From NCBI RefSeq assembly GCF_023370115.1, contig NZ_CP097160.1:806001-870000 (forward strand): DNA of 64,000 bases, in the 5' to 3' direction. The position numbers and the translations under genes were made by a program. This stretch comes from Gulosibacter sediminis (lineage in GTDB: Bacteria; Actinomycetota; Actinomycetes; Actinomycetales; Microbacteriaceae). Positions 24,464 to 33,108 of this stretch are shown here, in pieces; the stretch's first letter is position 1, and every line of letters starts with the position of its first letter. The notes beneath the pieces are model-generated. The model was not told the DNA's origin, ran no database searches, and worked only from the letters and a program-made list of their open reading frames with translations.

Positions 24464-25438
24464 ATGGCGCGACGCGAAGGTCCGGATCCGTTCGACCAGA
24501 CCAGCAACGATTCGCTGCAGGTTGAGTCGGGCCTGTTTACCTCCGCTGGTCGCGACCGCGGTCGCACCGGCGCGTCGAATGCCCGTGCGGCGGGCGGTGG
24601 CCCCGGGGCTCGCTGGCGGAGTTCTTCGCAGCAGCGCCGCGTCAACCTCGTCACGCTGCTCATCGTCGTGCTCGTCGTCGTGATCGTGCTGCCCATGCTC
24701 ATTTCTTTTGTGGGGGCGAATCGTCGCGAGGCGATTGCCGCGGCGGATGCTGCTGGCGTGCAGCCTGTGAATGTGGTCGTGATCGACGCCGATGTGCAGG
24801 CGGCGGCCGATTCGTCGAGCCCCGTGCTCGGCGCCTACGCGATGTCGTCGGCGTTCGTGGCCGACGAGACGAGCGACGAGATGCAGCAGCGCATCGAGGC
24901 CGTGTCGTCGTCGGTCATTGACAACAATGCTGGCGAGACGCAGTCGCTTTCGGATGACTCGATTTCGTACTTCACGGGCACCTACGCGCCCGAGCTCGTG
25001 TCGATGGTGCCCGAGCACAAGGCGAACTGGTCGGCGATGAACTGGGACACCTCGACCGAGATCGACACGGCCGCCGAGCAGGTCAACACGGCGCTCGCCG
25101 GGGGCCAGCTTGATCAGATTGCCAACGCGGTGATTCAGCTGGCAACCGCGCTGGGTGACGCTCGTGACGAGCACTACGCGAACCGCGTGACCTATGTCGC
25201 GCCCTCGCCGACTGCGACGCCCGACCCCAGCCCGAGCGCAACGCCCGAGGAGACCGAGGAGCCCGAAGAAACCGAGGCGCCCGAGGCGCCCGAGGAGACC
25301 GAGGAGCCCACCGAGACCGGTGGCATCGGTGGCGGCGGCAGTGACCCCGAGCCCCCTTCGGACCCGGTTGACCCGGAGCCCACGCAGACCAGCGACGACA
25401 CCGGTAACGGCGGCGGCAACGGCCTGGGCAACGGTTAA
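24464..25438 (+). CDS. Exported or anchored protein with Pro/Glu/Thr tail, unknown function
   Basis: About 324 residues. A cytoplasmic Arg/Gly-rich N-terminus is followed by one transmembrane segment (about 62-84, VNLVTLLIVVLVVVIVLPML). An extracytoplasmic domain of about 130 residues comes next, then a low-complexity tail of TPE/EPEET repeats ending in Gly/Asn. It has no cell-wall sorting motif. The tail may cross the peptidoglycan. An in-frame GTG at 24413 is an alternative start. It follows the coiled-coil membrane protein in the same direction. Confidence 0.6.
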   Translation: MARREGPDPFDQTSNDSLQVESGLFTSAGRDRGRTGASNARAAGGGPGARWRSSSQQRRVNLVTLLIVVLVVVIVLPMLISFVGANRREAIAAADAAGVQPVNVVVIDADVQAAADSSSPVLGAYAMSSAFVADETSDEMQQRIEAVSSSVIDNNAGETQSLSDDSISYFTGTYAPELVSMVPEHKANWSAMNWDTSTEIDTAAEQVNTALAGGQLDQIANAVIQLATALGDARDEHYANRVTYVAPSPTATPDPSPSATPEETEEPEETEAPEAPEETEEPTETGGIGGGGSDPEPPSDPVDPEPTQTSDDTGNGGGNGLGNG

Positions 25439-25501
25439 GGCTTACTGCTCGTCCGTCGACTCGCCTGAGTCTTCATGGGGCGCAGGACTATTGGGCTGAG
25501 T

Positions 25502-26649
25502 TCAGTAAGCCAACATTCCCATATTGTTCGCGCCTCGCCCGCGCGCCGCGAGCTTGTTGGCGTCGGTGCCAGTTCGCTCGTGCGCGTGGGTGGCCGCCAT
25601 CGATTTCGCGCTGCCGCGAAACGGATGGTAACGTTGACTCTTGTTGTAAGGGCCTATGGCGCAGTTGGTAGCGCGTCTCGTTCGCAATGAGAAGGTCAGG
25701 GGTTCGAATCCCCTTAGGTCCACGTAAGTTGAGAAATTCGAAACCTGCCCCGCCTGATGGCGGGGCAGGTTCGCGTCCGGGTCCGGTTGGGGCGTCTCGC
25801 CCCGGTGCTCCTGAGCGAGGACAGCGGCAGCCGGCTCGGCTGGTAGGAACGTGACGTGTTCGTCCTCGTCGATGAAGATCCGCTTGAACAGCGCGCGGTT
25901 GAGGATGCGGCGTTCAGCAGGTTCGGACTTGCTGTAGAGGTCCCCGAGGTCGGTGAGGACACCGAGGATCTGATCGAGTCCCTCGTGAGCGTTGTGGTAG
26001 GTAGTCGCGAGACTGTCGAGGCGGTTGGTGATCGCGTCCAGGCTGGTGCGGATGCGGTCCTGTTCGCTCTTGAGCAGGTCGAGCGGGATGGCATCGGCGT
26101 AGTGGGCCTGGACGAGCTTGAGGCGTTCGGCTTCGAGCTTGTCGCGCTGGGCGGTCAGCACGGCGCGTTCATCGTCGCTGGAGGCTTCGAGCTGGGCGAA
26201 CACCTGATGCAGGACCTGGCTGACGTGCTCGGCTTCCTCATTGGTGAGCCCGTTGGTGCCGTAGTCGCGTTCGATGCGGTCCTCGACCCGTTCGGCGAGG
26301 ATCGCCGAGCGGGTGCAGCCGTTCTTCTTGCGTCGCCCTGAGCAGGTGAAGTACTCGTAGCGATCGCCCTGCTTGTCACGGGGCCGTTCGATCATGAGCT
26401 TGGCGCCGCACGAGCAGCACACGGTCCCCTTGAGGTAGTGGTCGTACTTCCGGGGCCGCTCACCGACGGCGTTCTTCGCATCGAGCTGCGTCCGGACTCG
26501 CAGCCAGGTGTCTGTGTCGACCAGCGGGCTGTGGGCGCCGTCGTAGGTGACGCCGCGGAAGGTGACGGTGCTGCCCTGGTAGTAGGGGTTGGTCAGGACC
26601 TTGTGCAGCCCCGTGGTGGTGACCGGCTTCGCCGGCTGGGAGGGTGTGG
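25502..26649 (-). pseudogene. Serine integrase/recombinase, N-terminus missing
   Basis: An open minus-strand frame runs from about 26649 to the TGA at 25502-25504. It contains the end of a recombinase domain (LHKVLTNPYYQGSTVTFRG, then TWLRVQTQLDAKN), a zinc-ribbon (CCSCGAKLM ... CSGRRKKNGC), a long coiled coil and a tail. This is the C-terminal two thirds of a large serine recombinase. The catalytic serine resolvase domain is gone, cut by the IS3-family element that begins at about 26650. The last codons run antisense through tRNA-Ala, as expected for an integrase adjoining its att site. It is not expected to be active. Confidence 0.8.
25650..25722 (+). tRNA. tRNA-Ala (anticodon CGC)
   Basis: A full cloverleaf of 73 bases: acceptor GGGCCTA with TAGGTCC, D-stem GCGC/GCGC, anticodon loop TTCGCAA with anticodon CGC (reads GCG), T-arm AGGGG-TTCGAAT-CCCCT, discriminator A. 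No CCA is encoded. The 3' half is overlapped on the other strand by the end of a serine integrase frame, which marks it as an integration site. Confidence 0.92.
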
Positions 26650-26697
26650 TGAATCGGCCTGGGTTTCGTTCCGTTCTTGAAGCAAGGATGGAACACG

Positions 26698-27009
26698 ATG
26701 AACCAGAAGTACTCTCCCGAGATGCGCGAGCGCGCGCTGCGGATGCTCGATGAGGCCAAGGCCTCCGGTGAGCACTCGAATCTGATGTCCGCCGTGCGGC
26801 ATGTTGCGGGGCTCCTCGGCATGAGCGCGGAGACGCTGCGGGTGTGGCATCGCCGCCGCGAGGTCGACGCCGGCGCGAAGCCCGGTGTCCCGAGCGATGT
26901 CGCTGAGGAGAACAAGCGCCTGCGCCGCGAGGTGGCCGAGCTGCGAAAGGCGAATGAGATCCTCAAGGCTGCGAGCGTGTTTTTCGCGAAGGAGCTCGAC
27001 CGGCCCTGA
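26698..27009 (+). CDS. IS3-family transposase OrfA
   Basis: A 103-residue helix-turn-helix protein that binds the IS ends. It starts MNQKYSPEMRERALRMLDEA and has the HTH around GLLGMSAETLRVWHRR. A leucine-zipper-like helix (EENKRLRREVAELRKANEILKAA) at the C-terminus serves for dimerisation. AAGGATGG lies before the ATG. orfB starts 6 bases after its stop. Confidence 0.88.
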   Translation: MNQKYSPEMRERALRMLDEAKASGEHSNLMSAVRHVAGLLGMSAETLRVWHRRREVDAGAKPGVPSDVAEENKRLRREVAELRKANEILKAASVFFAKELDRP

Positions 27010-27014
27010 CCGAG

Positions 27015-27761
27015 ATGATCCGCTTCATCGACGAGTATCGAGAGCGGTTCGGGGTCGAGCTCATCTGCCGGACGCTGCGCCCGGCAGTGCAGGGATTCAT
27101 CACGTCCCGCGGGTATCGCGCCGCGAAGACCCGCGTAGCCTCCGCCCGGCAGCTGCGCGACGAGCTGCTGGTGCCCGAGGTCGCCAGGCTGCATGCGGAG
27201 AACTACGGCGTCTACGGGCGGCGGAAGATGCATGCTCTCCTGAAACGGCAGGGGTGGGACATCGGCCGCGACCAGACCGAGCGATTCATGCGCCTCGCGG
27301 GAGTGCGTGGGGTTCGCAAGTCGAAGAAGGTGTTCACGACCAGGCCGGACAAGGCGCAGGCCCTACCGCGGGACCTCGTCCAGCGGCGGTTCCGTGCGGA
27401 CGCGCCGCGCCGACTCTGGGTTGCAGACATCACGTATGTGGCCACCTGGGCGAGCTTCGCATACGTCGCGTTCGTCACCGACGTCTATTCACGTCGGATC
27501 GTGGGCTGGAACGTCGCGGCGACGCTGCGCGCGGAGGTGCTGCCGCTGCAAGCGCTGGACATGGCCGCCTGGGGCGCGGACGGCCCGCTGGACGGGCTGA
27601 TCCATCACGCCGATCACGGCTCGAACTACATGTCGATGGTCTACACCGACCGGGTCGTCGAGCTTGGCGCAACACCCTCGACGGGAACCGTCGGGGACTC
27701 GTATGACAACGCCCTCGCCGAGGCGGTCAACAACCTCTACAAGACCGAGCGGGTCTGCTGA
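27015..27761 (+). pseudogene. IS3-family transposase OrfB, C-terminus truncated
   Basis: 248 codons of a DDE (rve) integrase-fold transposase. The first Asp (WVADITYV), second Asp (HHADHGSNY) and the Glu region (DSYDNALAEAVNN) are all present. The protein ends at YKTERVC because the left terminal repeat of the next IS begins at 27751. The conserved tail (WVDWFNHRRLH type) is missing, so activity is unlikely. Confidence 0.85.
27747..27750. repeat. Left GAGC direct repeat of composite
   Basis: The GAGC quartet abutting the GGGTCTGCTGAAGG end of the left IS copy. The same quartet follows the right IS copy at 33009-33012. Confidence 0.45.
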
Positions 27762-27816
27762 AGGTTTGGTTGAGTCCTTGACCGCATGATTCCGAAGCAG
27801 GAGTCGTGCTGGAAGG

Positions 27817-28110
27817 ATGGCTATCGTGCCGAAGATCTATTCTGATGAGTTCAAACGGGACGCTGTAGCGATGGTGGCTGCGGGCTCGTCGCAGCGGCAG
27901 GTGTGCAGGGATCTGGGGATCTCGAAGACCGCGTTGCAGACCTGGATCCGAGATGACCGGTTCCGTTCGCATGGGATGACCCCTACGACGGATCTTGACG
28001 AGCGTCGCGAGATGACCGCGGCGTTGCGGCGGATCCGGGAGATGGAGAACGAGGTACTCCGGCGGGCTGCGGCGTATCTGTCGCAGGCGCATCTGCTGCC
28101 CCCAAAATGA
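27817..28110 (+). CDS. IS3-family transposase OrfA (left copy)
   Basis: A 97-residue HTH protein (SSQRQVCRDLGISKTALQTWI is the HTH) with a C-terminal helical zipper (IREMENEVLRRAAAYLSQ). GGAAGG precedes the ATG. The last codons are CCC CCA AAA TGA: the heptamer C CCA AAA (28101-28107) is a correctly phased -1 slippery site, and orfB begins in the -1 frame at 28107. An OrfAB fusion is thus expected. Confidence 0.92.
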   Translation: MAIVPKIYSDEFKRDAVAMVAAGSSQRQVCRDLGISKTALQTWIRDDRFRSHGMTPTTDLDERREMTAALRRIREMENEVLRRAAAYLSQAHLLPPK

Positions 28111-28991
28111 TCTACCCGCTCGTCCGTGAGATGGCCGCGGCCGACGCCCCTGTACGGGTGCCGGTCGCGGTGGCGTGTCGGGTACTCGGGTTCTCTGAGC
28201 AGGCGTATTACAAGTGGCTGCGCCGGCCTGTGTCGGCGCGTGAAGTCGAGGAAACGCACCTGATCGAGGTGCTCCGGGAACTGCACGAGGACAACCCTGA
28301 GGGCGGGTATCGGGTGCTGTCGGACGATCTTGCCGAGCGTGGTTACCAGCTCAGCGAGCGGCGTGTGTGGCGGTTATGCCGTGTCGCGGGGATTCGTTCG
28401 ACGATCACGGCCCGCAAACGCCGGTATCGGACAGCGGGGCCGCCGGTGCATGACGATCTCGTGAATCGCGAGTTCACCGCGCATGGTCCGAACCAGCTGT
28501 GGTTGACCGACATTACCGAGCACCGGACCGCCCAGGGGAAGTTGTACTGCTGCGCAGTTAAAGACGTCTACTCGAACCGTATCGTCGGGTACTCGATCGA
28601 TTCGCGGATGAAGGCCCGCATCGCGGTGAACGCGTTGGAGATGGCGATCGCGCATCGCGGTATCCCTGAGGGTGTGATCGTGCATAGCGACCGCGGTTCG
28701 CAGTTCCGGTCCCGGAAGTTCGTCAAGGCCCTGCACACGTACAACCTGATCGGCTCGATGGGGCGTGTGGGTGCGTGTGGCGACAACGCCGCGATGGAAT
28801 CGTTCTTCAGCTTGTTACAGAAGAACGTCCTGGATCGGCACTTGTGGGCCACGCGTGCTGAGTTGCGTCTGGCGATTGTGCAGTGGATCGAGGGGGTCTA
28901 CCACCGCAAGCGGCGGCAACGACGACTTGGGAAACTGACCCCGGTGGAGTTCGAGACCATAATGATGGAAGCCGTCGCACTGGCGGCATAA
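28107..28991 (+). CDS. IS3-family transposase OrfB (left copy)
   Basis: A 294-residue DDE transposase of normal length. Catalytic residues: Asp in WLTDITEH, Asp in HSDRGSQFRS, Glu in DNAAMESFFSLLQK. An N-terminal HTH_21-like region (CRVLGFSEQAYYKW) precedes the rve core, and the C-terminal RRQRRLGKLTPVEFE is complete. ATGA overlap with orfA. This copy looks functional and could mobilise the whole composite. Confidence 0.93.
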   Translation: MIYPLVREMAAADAPVRVPVAVACRVLGFSEQAYYKWLRRPVSAREVEETHLIEVLRELHEDNPEGGYRVLSDDLAERGYQLSERRVWRLCRVAGIRSTITARKRRYRTAGPPVHDDLVNREFTAHGPNQLWLTDITEHRTAQGKLYCCAVKDVYSNRIVGYSIDSRMKARIAVNALEMAIAHRGIPEGVIVHSDRGSQFRSRKFVKALHTYNLIGSMGRVGACGDNAAMESFFSLLQKNVLDRHLWATRAELRLAIVQWIEGVYHRKRRQRRLGKLTPVEFETIMMEAVALAA

Positions 28992-29081
28992 ACCCCGGAC
29001 TCAACCAAACCTTCAGCAGACCCCCACCGTCATTCGCACCTGGCGCGACCCGAGCGGCCGCGGATCGGAAGGAGACCGACC

Positions 29082-31538
29082 ATGACCCCCACACCGGCAC
29101 CCCCCGCGTGGGCGCACCGCACCACCGATGCCACCGCCGAACAGTTGGCGGCGGTGGATGCGTGGTGGCGGGCGGCGAACTATCTGAGCATCGGCCAGAT
29201 CTACCTGCAGGGTAACCCGCTGCTGCGCCACCGCCTGATCCGAGACGACATCAAGCCGCGGCTGCTGGGCCATTGGGGCACCACCCCGGGCCTGAACTTC
29301 CTCTACGCCCACCTGAACCGCGCCATCCGCGACCGCGACCTGAACACCCTGTACGTGACCGGGCCCGGGCACGGCGGACCCGGCATGGTCGCCAACGCCT
29401 ACCTGGACGGCACCTACACCGAACGCTACCCGGGCATCGACCGCACCGAAGAGGGGCTGCGGGCGTTGTTCCGGCAGTTCTCCTTCCCCGGCGGGATCCC
29501 CTCGCACGCGTCACCCGAGACGCCGGGGTCGATCAACGAGGGCGGCGAGCTGGGCTACTCCCTGGTGCACGCCTACGGGGCCGCGTTCGACAACCCCGAC
29601 CTGCTGGTCGCCTGCGTGATCGGTGACGGGGAGGCAGAGACCGGGCCGTTGGCGACCGCGTGGCACGGTAACAAGTTCCTCAACCCCGCCGCGGATGGGG
29701 TGGTGCTGCCGATCCTGCATCTGAACGGGTACAAGATCGCCAACCCGACCGTGCTGTCCCGCATCCCCGAGGAAGAGCTGGTCGCGCTGCTGCGCGGCTA
29801 CGGCCATCACCCCCACGTCGTCACGGTCGGCTTCGATGGCGAGACCCCGCAGGAGTCCCACGCGACGTTCGCGGCGGTCCTGGATGCGGTGCTGGATGAG
29901 ATCGCGGACATCAAGGCCGCCGCGGCGGCCGGGACGCTGGAGGGGCGGCCGGCGTGGCCGGCGATCGTGCTGCGCAGCCCGAAGGGGTGGACCTGCCCGA
30001 AGATCATCGACGGTCTGCCGGTGGAGGGCACCTGGCGGGCACACCAGGTGCCGCTCGCCGAGGTCCGCGACAATCCCGAGCACCTGCGGATCCTCGAGGA
30101 CTGGCTGGCGTCCTACCGCCCGCACGAGCTGTTCGACGTGACCGGCGCCCCCCGCCCGGCCACGGTCGCGATCGCCCCGGACGGGGATCGGCGGATGAGC
30201 GCGAACCCGGCCGGCAACGGCGGACAACTCACCGTCCCGCTGCGGCTCCCGGACTTCCACAAGCACGCGCAGCCGGTCGACCCGGCCGAGCGGGGTGCGG
30301 GAACCGGGGAAGCGACCCGCGTGCTGGGCGAGTGGCTGGCGGGGGTGATCCGGGACAACCCGGACAACTTCCGCATCTTCGGCCCGGACGAGACCGCCTC
30401 CAACCGGCTCGCCCCACCCGTCTACCAGGCCACCGGCAAGCAGTGGAACGCGGCCGTGGAGCCCGTCGACGAGCACCTGGCCCCGACTGGGCGGGTGATG
30501 GAGGTGCTCAGCGAGCACCAGTGCCAGGGCTGGCTCGAGGGCTACGTCCTTACCGGCCGGCATGGGCTGTTCAACTGCTACGAGGCGTTCACCCACATCG
30601 TCGACTCGATGTTCAACCAGCACGCCAAATGGCTCGAAGCGGCCCGGGAGGTGTCGTGGCGGGACCCGATCCCGAGCTTCAACTACCTGCTCTCCAGCCA
30701 CGTCTGGCGGCAGGACCACAACGGGTTCTCTCACCAGGATCCCGGGTTCATCGACCTCGCCCTGAACAAGAGCCCCGACATCGTCCGCGTCTACCTGCCG
30801 TTCGACGCGAACACGCTGCTGTCCACCTACGACCACTGCCTGCGCTCGGCCGGGTACATCAACGTCGTCGTCGCCGGGAAGCAGCCCGCCCCGCAGTGGC
30901 TGACGATGGACGAGGCGATCGAGCACTGCACCCGCGGGCTCGGGATCCTGCCGTGGGCGGGCACCGAAACCGAAGGCACCGAGCCGGATGTGGTGCTCGC
31001 CGCCGCCGGCGACGTCCCCACCCTCGAGACCCTCGCCGCGGCGGCGCTGCTGCGCGAGCACATCCCCGACCTGAGAGTGCGGGTGGTGAACGTGGTCGAC
31101 CTGACCCGGCTGCAATCCGAGGACCAGCACCCGCACGGTCTCCCGGACCGGGAGTTCGATGCGATCTTCACTCCCGACAAGCCGGTGATCTTCGCCTACC
31201 ACGGCTACCCGTGGCTGATCCACCGACTCACCTACAAGCGCGCCGGGCACCAGAACCTGCACGTGCACGGCTTCCAGGAGCGCGGCACCACCACGACCCC
31301 GTTCGACATGGTCATGCTCAACGACCTCGACCGGTACCGGCTGGCGATCGACGTCCTCGACCACGTCCCGGGCCTCGCCGCCCGCCACGCGGAGCTGCGG
31401 CAGGAGCTGCAGGACGCCCGCCTGCATGCCCGCGCCCACACCCGTGAGCACGGCACCGACATCCCCGCCGTCGCCGACTGGCACTGGCCCCACCCCGACA
31501 CCACCGACCCACCATCGGGAAGGAACCGAAATGAGTGA
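29082..31538 (+). CDS. xfp: Xylulose-5-phosphate/fructose-6-phosphate phosphoketolase
   Basis: An 818-residue thiamine-diphosphate enzyme that splits xylulose-5-P or fructose-6-P with phosphate to acetyl phosphate and a shorter sugar phosphate. Full family length. Family blocks are visible: [14 protein letters not shown] near the start, the GPGHGGPG phosphate loop, FPGGIPSH, the ThDP/Mg site [16 protein letters not shown], and C-terminal [19 protein letters not shown] precedes the ATG. Its upstream region was cut by the left IS, only 58 bases away, so its native promoter is probably lost. It ends by overlapping the ATPase fragment (ATGAGTGA). Confidence 0.95.
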   Translation: MTPTPAPPAWAHRTTDATAEQLAAVDAWWRAANYLSIGQIYLQGNPLLRHRLIRDDIKPRLLGHWGTTPGLNFLYAHLNRAIRDRDLNTLYVTGPGHGGPGMVANAYLDGTYTERYPGIDRTEEGLRALFRQFSFPGGIPSHASPETPGSINEGGELGYSLVHAYGAAFDNPDLLVACVIGDGEAETGPLATAWHGNKFLNPAADGVVLPILHLNGYKIANPTVLSRIPEEELVALLRGYGHHPHVVTVGFDGETPQESHATFAAVLDAVLDEIADIKAAAAAGTLEGRPAWPAIVLRSPKGWTCPKIIDGLPVEGTWRAHQVPLAEVRDNPEHLRILEDWLASYRPHELFDVTGAPRPATVAIAPDGDRRMSANPAGNGGQLTVPLRLPDFHKHAQPVDPAERGAGTGEATRVLGEWLAGVIRDNPDNFRIFGPDETASNRLAPPVYQATGKQWNAAVEPVDEHLAPTGRVMEVLSEHQCQGWLEGYVLTGRHGLFNCYEAFTHIVDSMFNQHAKWLEAAREVSWRDPIPSFNYLLSSHVWRQDHNGFSHQDPGFIDLALNKSPDIVRVYLPFDANTLLSTYDHCLRSAGYINVVVAGKQPAPQWLTMDEAIEHCTRGLGILPWAGTETEGTEPDVVLAAAGDVPTLETLAAAALLREHIPDLRVRVVNVVDLTRLQSEDQHPHGLPDREFDAIFTPDKPVIFAYHGYPWLIHRLTYKRAGHQNLHVHGFQERGTTTTPFDMVMLNDLDRYRLAIDVLDHVPGLAARHAELRQELQDARLHARAHTREHGTDIPAVADWHWPHPDTTDPPSGRNRNE

Positions 31539-31800
31539 CACCAGAACCGTGACCCTGCAGGTCAGCGGCATGATCCGCGCGACCTCCAAGAACGTCACCG
31601 AAGCCCACCTGAGCCGCCAACCCGGGGTGATCGCCGTGGACGCGAACCCGGTCTCGCAGACCGCGACCGTCACCTACGACCCCGAGACCACCTCGGTCGC
31701 GCACCTGCAGCAGTGGGTCATCGACTGCGGGTATGGGTCTGCTGAGGGTTTGGTTGAGTCCAAGACTGCTCCGCTCGGGAGAGCAGCGCTGAAAGGATAA
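31531..31800 (+). pseudogene. Copper-type P-ATPase, N-terminal fragment
   Basis: The first 68 residues form a heavy-metal-associated (HMA) fold: TVTLQVSGMIRATSKN, then HLSRQPGVIAVDANP, then VTYDPETTSVAHLQQWVIDCGY. This matches the N-terminal domain of an actinobacterial copper-translocating P-type ATPase as I know it. The CxxC pair of a normal HMA is replaced (GMIRATSK). At 31735 the right IS begins and the frame then runs into IS sequence to a stop at 31800. The rest of the ATPase is absent. Confidence 0.7.
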
Positions 31801-31805
31801 TCGCC

Positions 31806-32095
31806 ATGCCGATCAAGTACAGCGAGGAGCTCAAGCGTGCGCTGTCGCGCTGGTGGAGTCCGGTATCGCACAGAAAACCGTGTGCAAAGACCTTGGGATC
31901 TCGAAGTCCGCGCTCGGCGCGTGGATCCAAGATTCCAGATTCAAAACCTGTGGGATGACCCCGTCGAAGGATCCTGACGAGCAGCGCGAAATGCGGCAAG
32001 CGTTGAAGCGTATCCGTGAGCTCGAGATGGAGAACGAGGTGCTGCGCCGTGCGGCAGCGTACCTGTCACAGGTGCACATCACGCCCCCAAAATGA
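31806..32095 (+). pseudogene. IS3-family transposase OrfA (right copy), frameshifted
   Basis: The start MPIKYSEELKR (ATG 31806) is in one frame; ESGIAQKTVCKDLGISKS and everything after it, to the TGA at 32093-32095, is in another. Comparison with the left copy (KRDAVAMV) shows that one base is missing between 31839 and 31840, where KR-D-AVALV is expected. The HTH and the CCCAAAA heptamer (32086-32092) are otherwise kept. Confidence 0.85.
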
Positions 32096-32976
32096 TCTAC
32101 CCGCTAGTCCGTGAGATGGCTGCGGCCGGCGCCCGTGTCAGGGTGCCGGTCGCGGTGGCGTGCCGGGTGCTGGGGTTCAGTGAGCAGGCGTACTACCAGT
32201 GGCTTAAGCAGCCAGTGTCGGCCCGTGAGGCCGAAGAGCAGCATCTGATCGGGGTGCTACGGGAGTTGCACGAAGACGACCTCGAGGGTGGGTATCGGGT
32301 CCTTGCCGATGACCTCCACGATCTTGGCTATCAGGTCTCGGAGCGGCGGGTGTGGCGGCTGTGCATGATCGCTGGCATCCAGCCCGTGATCTCGAGGCGG
32401 AAACGCCGCTATCAGAAGGCCGGGGAGCCCGTGGGGGACGATCTTGTGGGGCGTGATTTCACCGCAGATGCTCTCGGCCAGAAGTGGTTGACCGACATCA
32501 CCGAGCATTGGACCGGGGAGGGCAAGCTCTACCTCTGCGCGATCAAGGATGTCTGTTCGAACCGGATCGTGGGGTACGCGATCGATAAGCGAATGAAGGC
32601 GTCGCTCGCGGTTCGTGCGCTCGAGAATGCGCTCTTGCAGCGCGGCTACCCGAAGGGTGTGATCATACATTCTGATCGTGGGGGCCAATTTCGAAGCCGG
32701 AAATTCCAGAAGGCTCTGAAACAGTATGGGCTTCAGGGGTCGATGGGCAGAGTCGGGGCGTGTGGGGACAACGCGGCGATGGAGAGTTTCTTCTCGCTGT
32801 TGCAGAAGAACGTGCTCGACCGGCGGCCCTGGCGGAGCCGGCAGGAGCTGCGCCTCGCGATCGTGTCGTGGATCGAGGGGAAGCATCACCGGAAACTGAG
32901 ACAGCGCCGGCTCGGGAAGCTGACACCGGTCGAGTTCGAGACCATAATGATGGATGCCGTCGCTCTGGCGGCATAA
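32092..32976 (+). CDS. IS3-family transposase OrfB (right copy)
   Basis: A 294-residue DDE transposase with Asp in WLTDITEHW, Asp in HSDRGGQFRS and Glu in DNAAMESFFSLL. Same length and end (MMDAVALAA) as the left-copy OrfB, with many substitutions. Because OrfA and therefore the OrfAB fusion are frameshifted in this copy, it would depend on the left copy for transposition. Confidence 0.9.
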   Translation: MIYPLVREMAAAGARVRVPVAVACRVLGFSEQAYYQWLKQPVSAREAEEQHLIGVLRELHEDDLEGGYRVLADDLHDLGYQVSERRVWRLCMIAGIQPVISRRKRRYQKAGEPVGDDLVGRDFTADALGQKWLTDITEHWTGEGKLYLCAIKDVCSNRIVGYAIDKRMKASLAVRALENALLQRGYPKGVIIHSDRGGQFRSRKFQKALKQYGLQGSMGRVGACGDNAAMESFFSLLQKNVLDRRPWRSRQELRLAIVSWIEGKHHRKLRQRRLGKLTPVEFETIMMDAVALAA

Positions 32977-33008
32977 ACCCCGGACTCAACTCAACCCTCA
33001 GCAGACCC

Positions 33009-33012
33009 GAGC
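33009..33012. repeat. Right GAGC direct repeat of composite
   Basis: GAGC directly after the CAGACCC end of the right IS copy, matching 27747-27750. The sequence beyond (33013-33108) codes for nothing I recognise and does not continue the interrupted OrfB. Confidence 0.45.
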
Positions 33013-33108
33013 AGCCCACACAGGTGACGCCACTGCAAGAAGGTCAAGGGCGGGTTCGAGTTGCACCGGATACTGCCCAGGAGGCCGCCACGCCGCAGCG
33101 GCACCCGA

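Larger units (their letters stand above)
26650..27750 (+). mobile_element. IS3-family element, right end lost
   Basis: It starts near TGAATCGGCCTGGGTTTCG (about 26650), just before orfA, a form typical of IS3-family left ends. It carries orfA and orfB, but is cut at 27750 by the left end of the composite transposon. The matching right end is not found beyond the composite, so sequence was also lost there. Confidence 0.75.
27751..29023 (+). mobile_element. IS3-family element, left copy (intact)
   Basis: 1273 bp. The ends form a perfect inverted repeat of at least 27 bp: GGGTCTGCTGAAGGTTTGG and onward from 27751, and its complement ending at 29023. Between them lie intact orfA and orfB with a CCCAAAA slippery heptamer. 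No short duplication flanks this copy on its own. Confidence 0.88.
31735..33008 (+). mobile_element. IS3-family element, right copy (orfA broken)
   Basis: 1274 bp, ends GGGTCTGCTGAGGG (31735) and CCCTCAGCAGACCC (to 33008), an inverted repeat closely matching that of the left copy. It is a divergent relative, not an identical copy: the two OrfB proteins differ at many positions. orfB is intact, but orfA has a one-base deletion. Confidence 0.88.
27747..33012. mobile_element. Composite transposon with phosphoketolase cargo
   Basis: Two related IS3-family copies in the same orientation (27751-29023 and 31735-33008) enclose a phosphoketolase gene and the 5' end of a copper-type ATPase gene. The base quartet GAGC lies directly outside the left copy (27747-27750) and directly outside the right copy (33009-33012). 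The inner flanks differ (GTAT left of the right copy). This is what a unit transposition of both copies plus cargo leaves behind. A 4-bp repeat can also occur by chance. Confidence 0.55.

Noticed and set aside
33013-33108. Continuation of the interrupted IS3 OrfB after the composite transposon
   Set aside because: Reading on from the GAGC repeat in all frames gives no match to the expected OrfB tail, so the target gene was deleted or rearranged.
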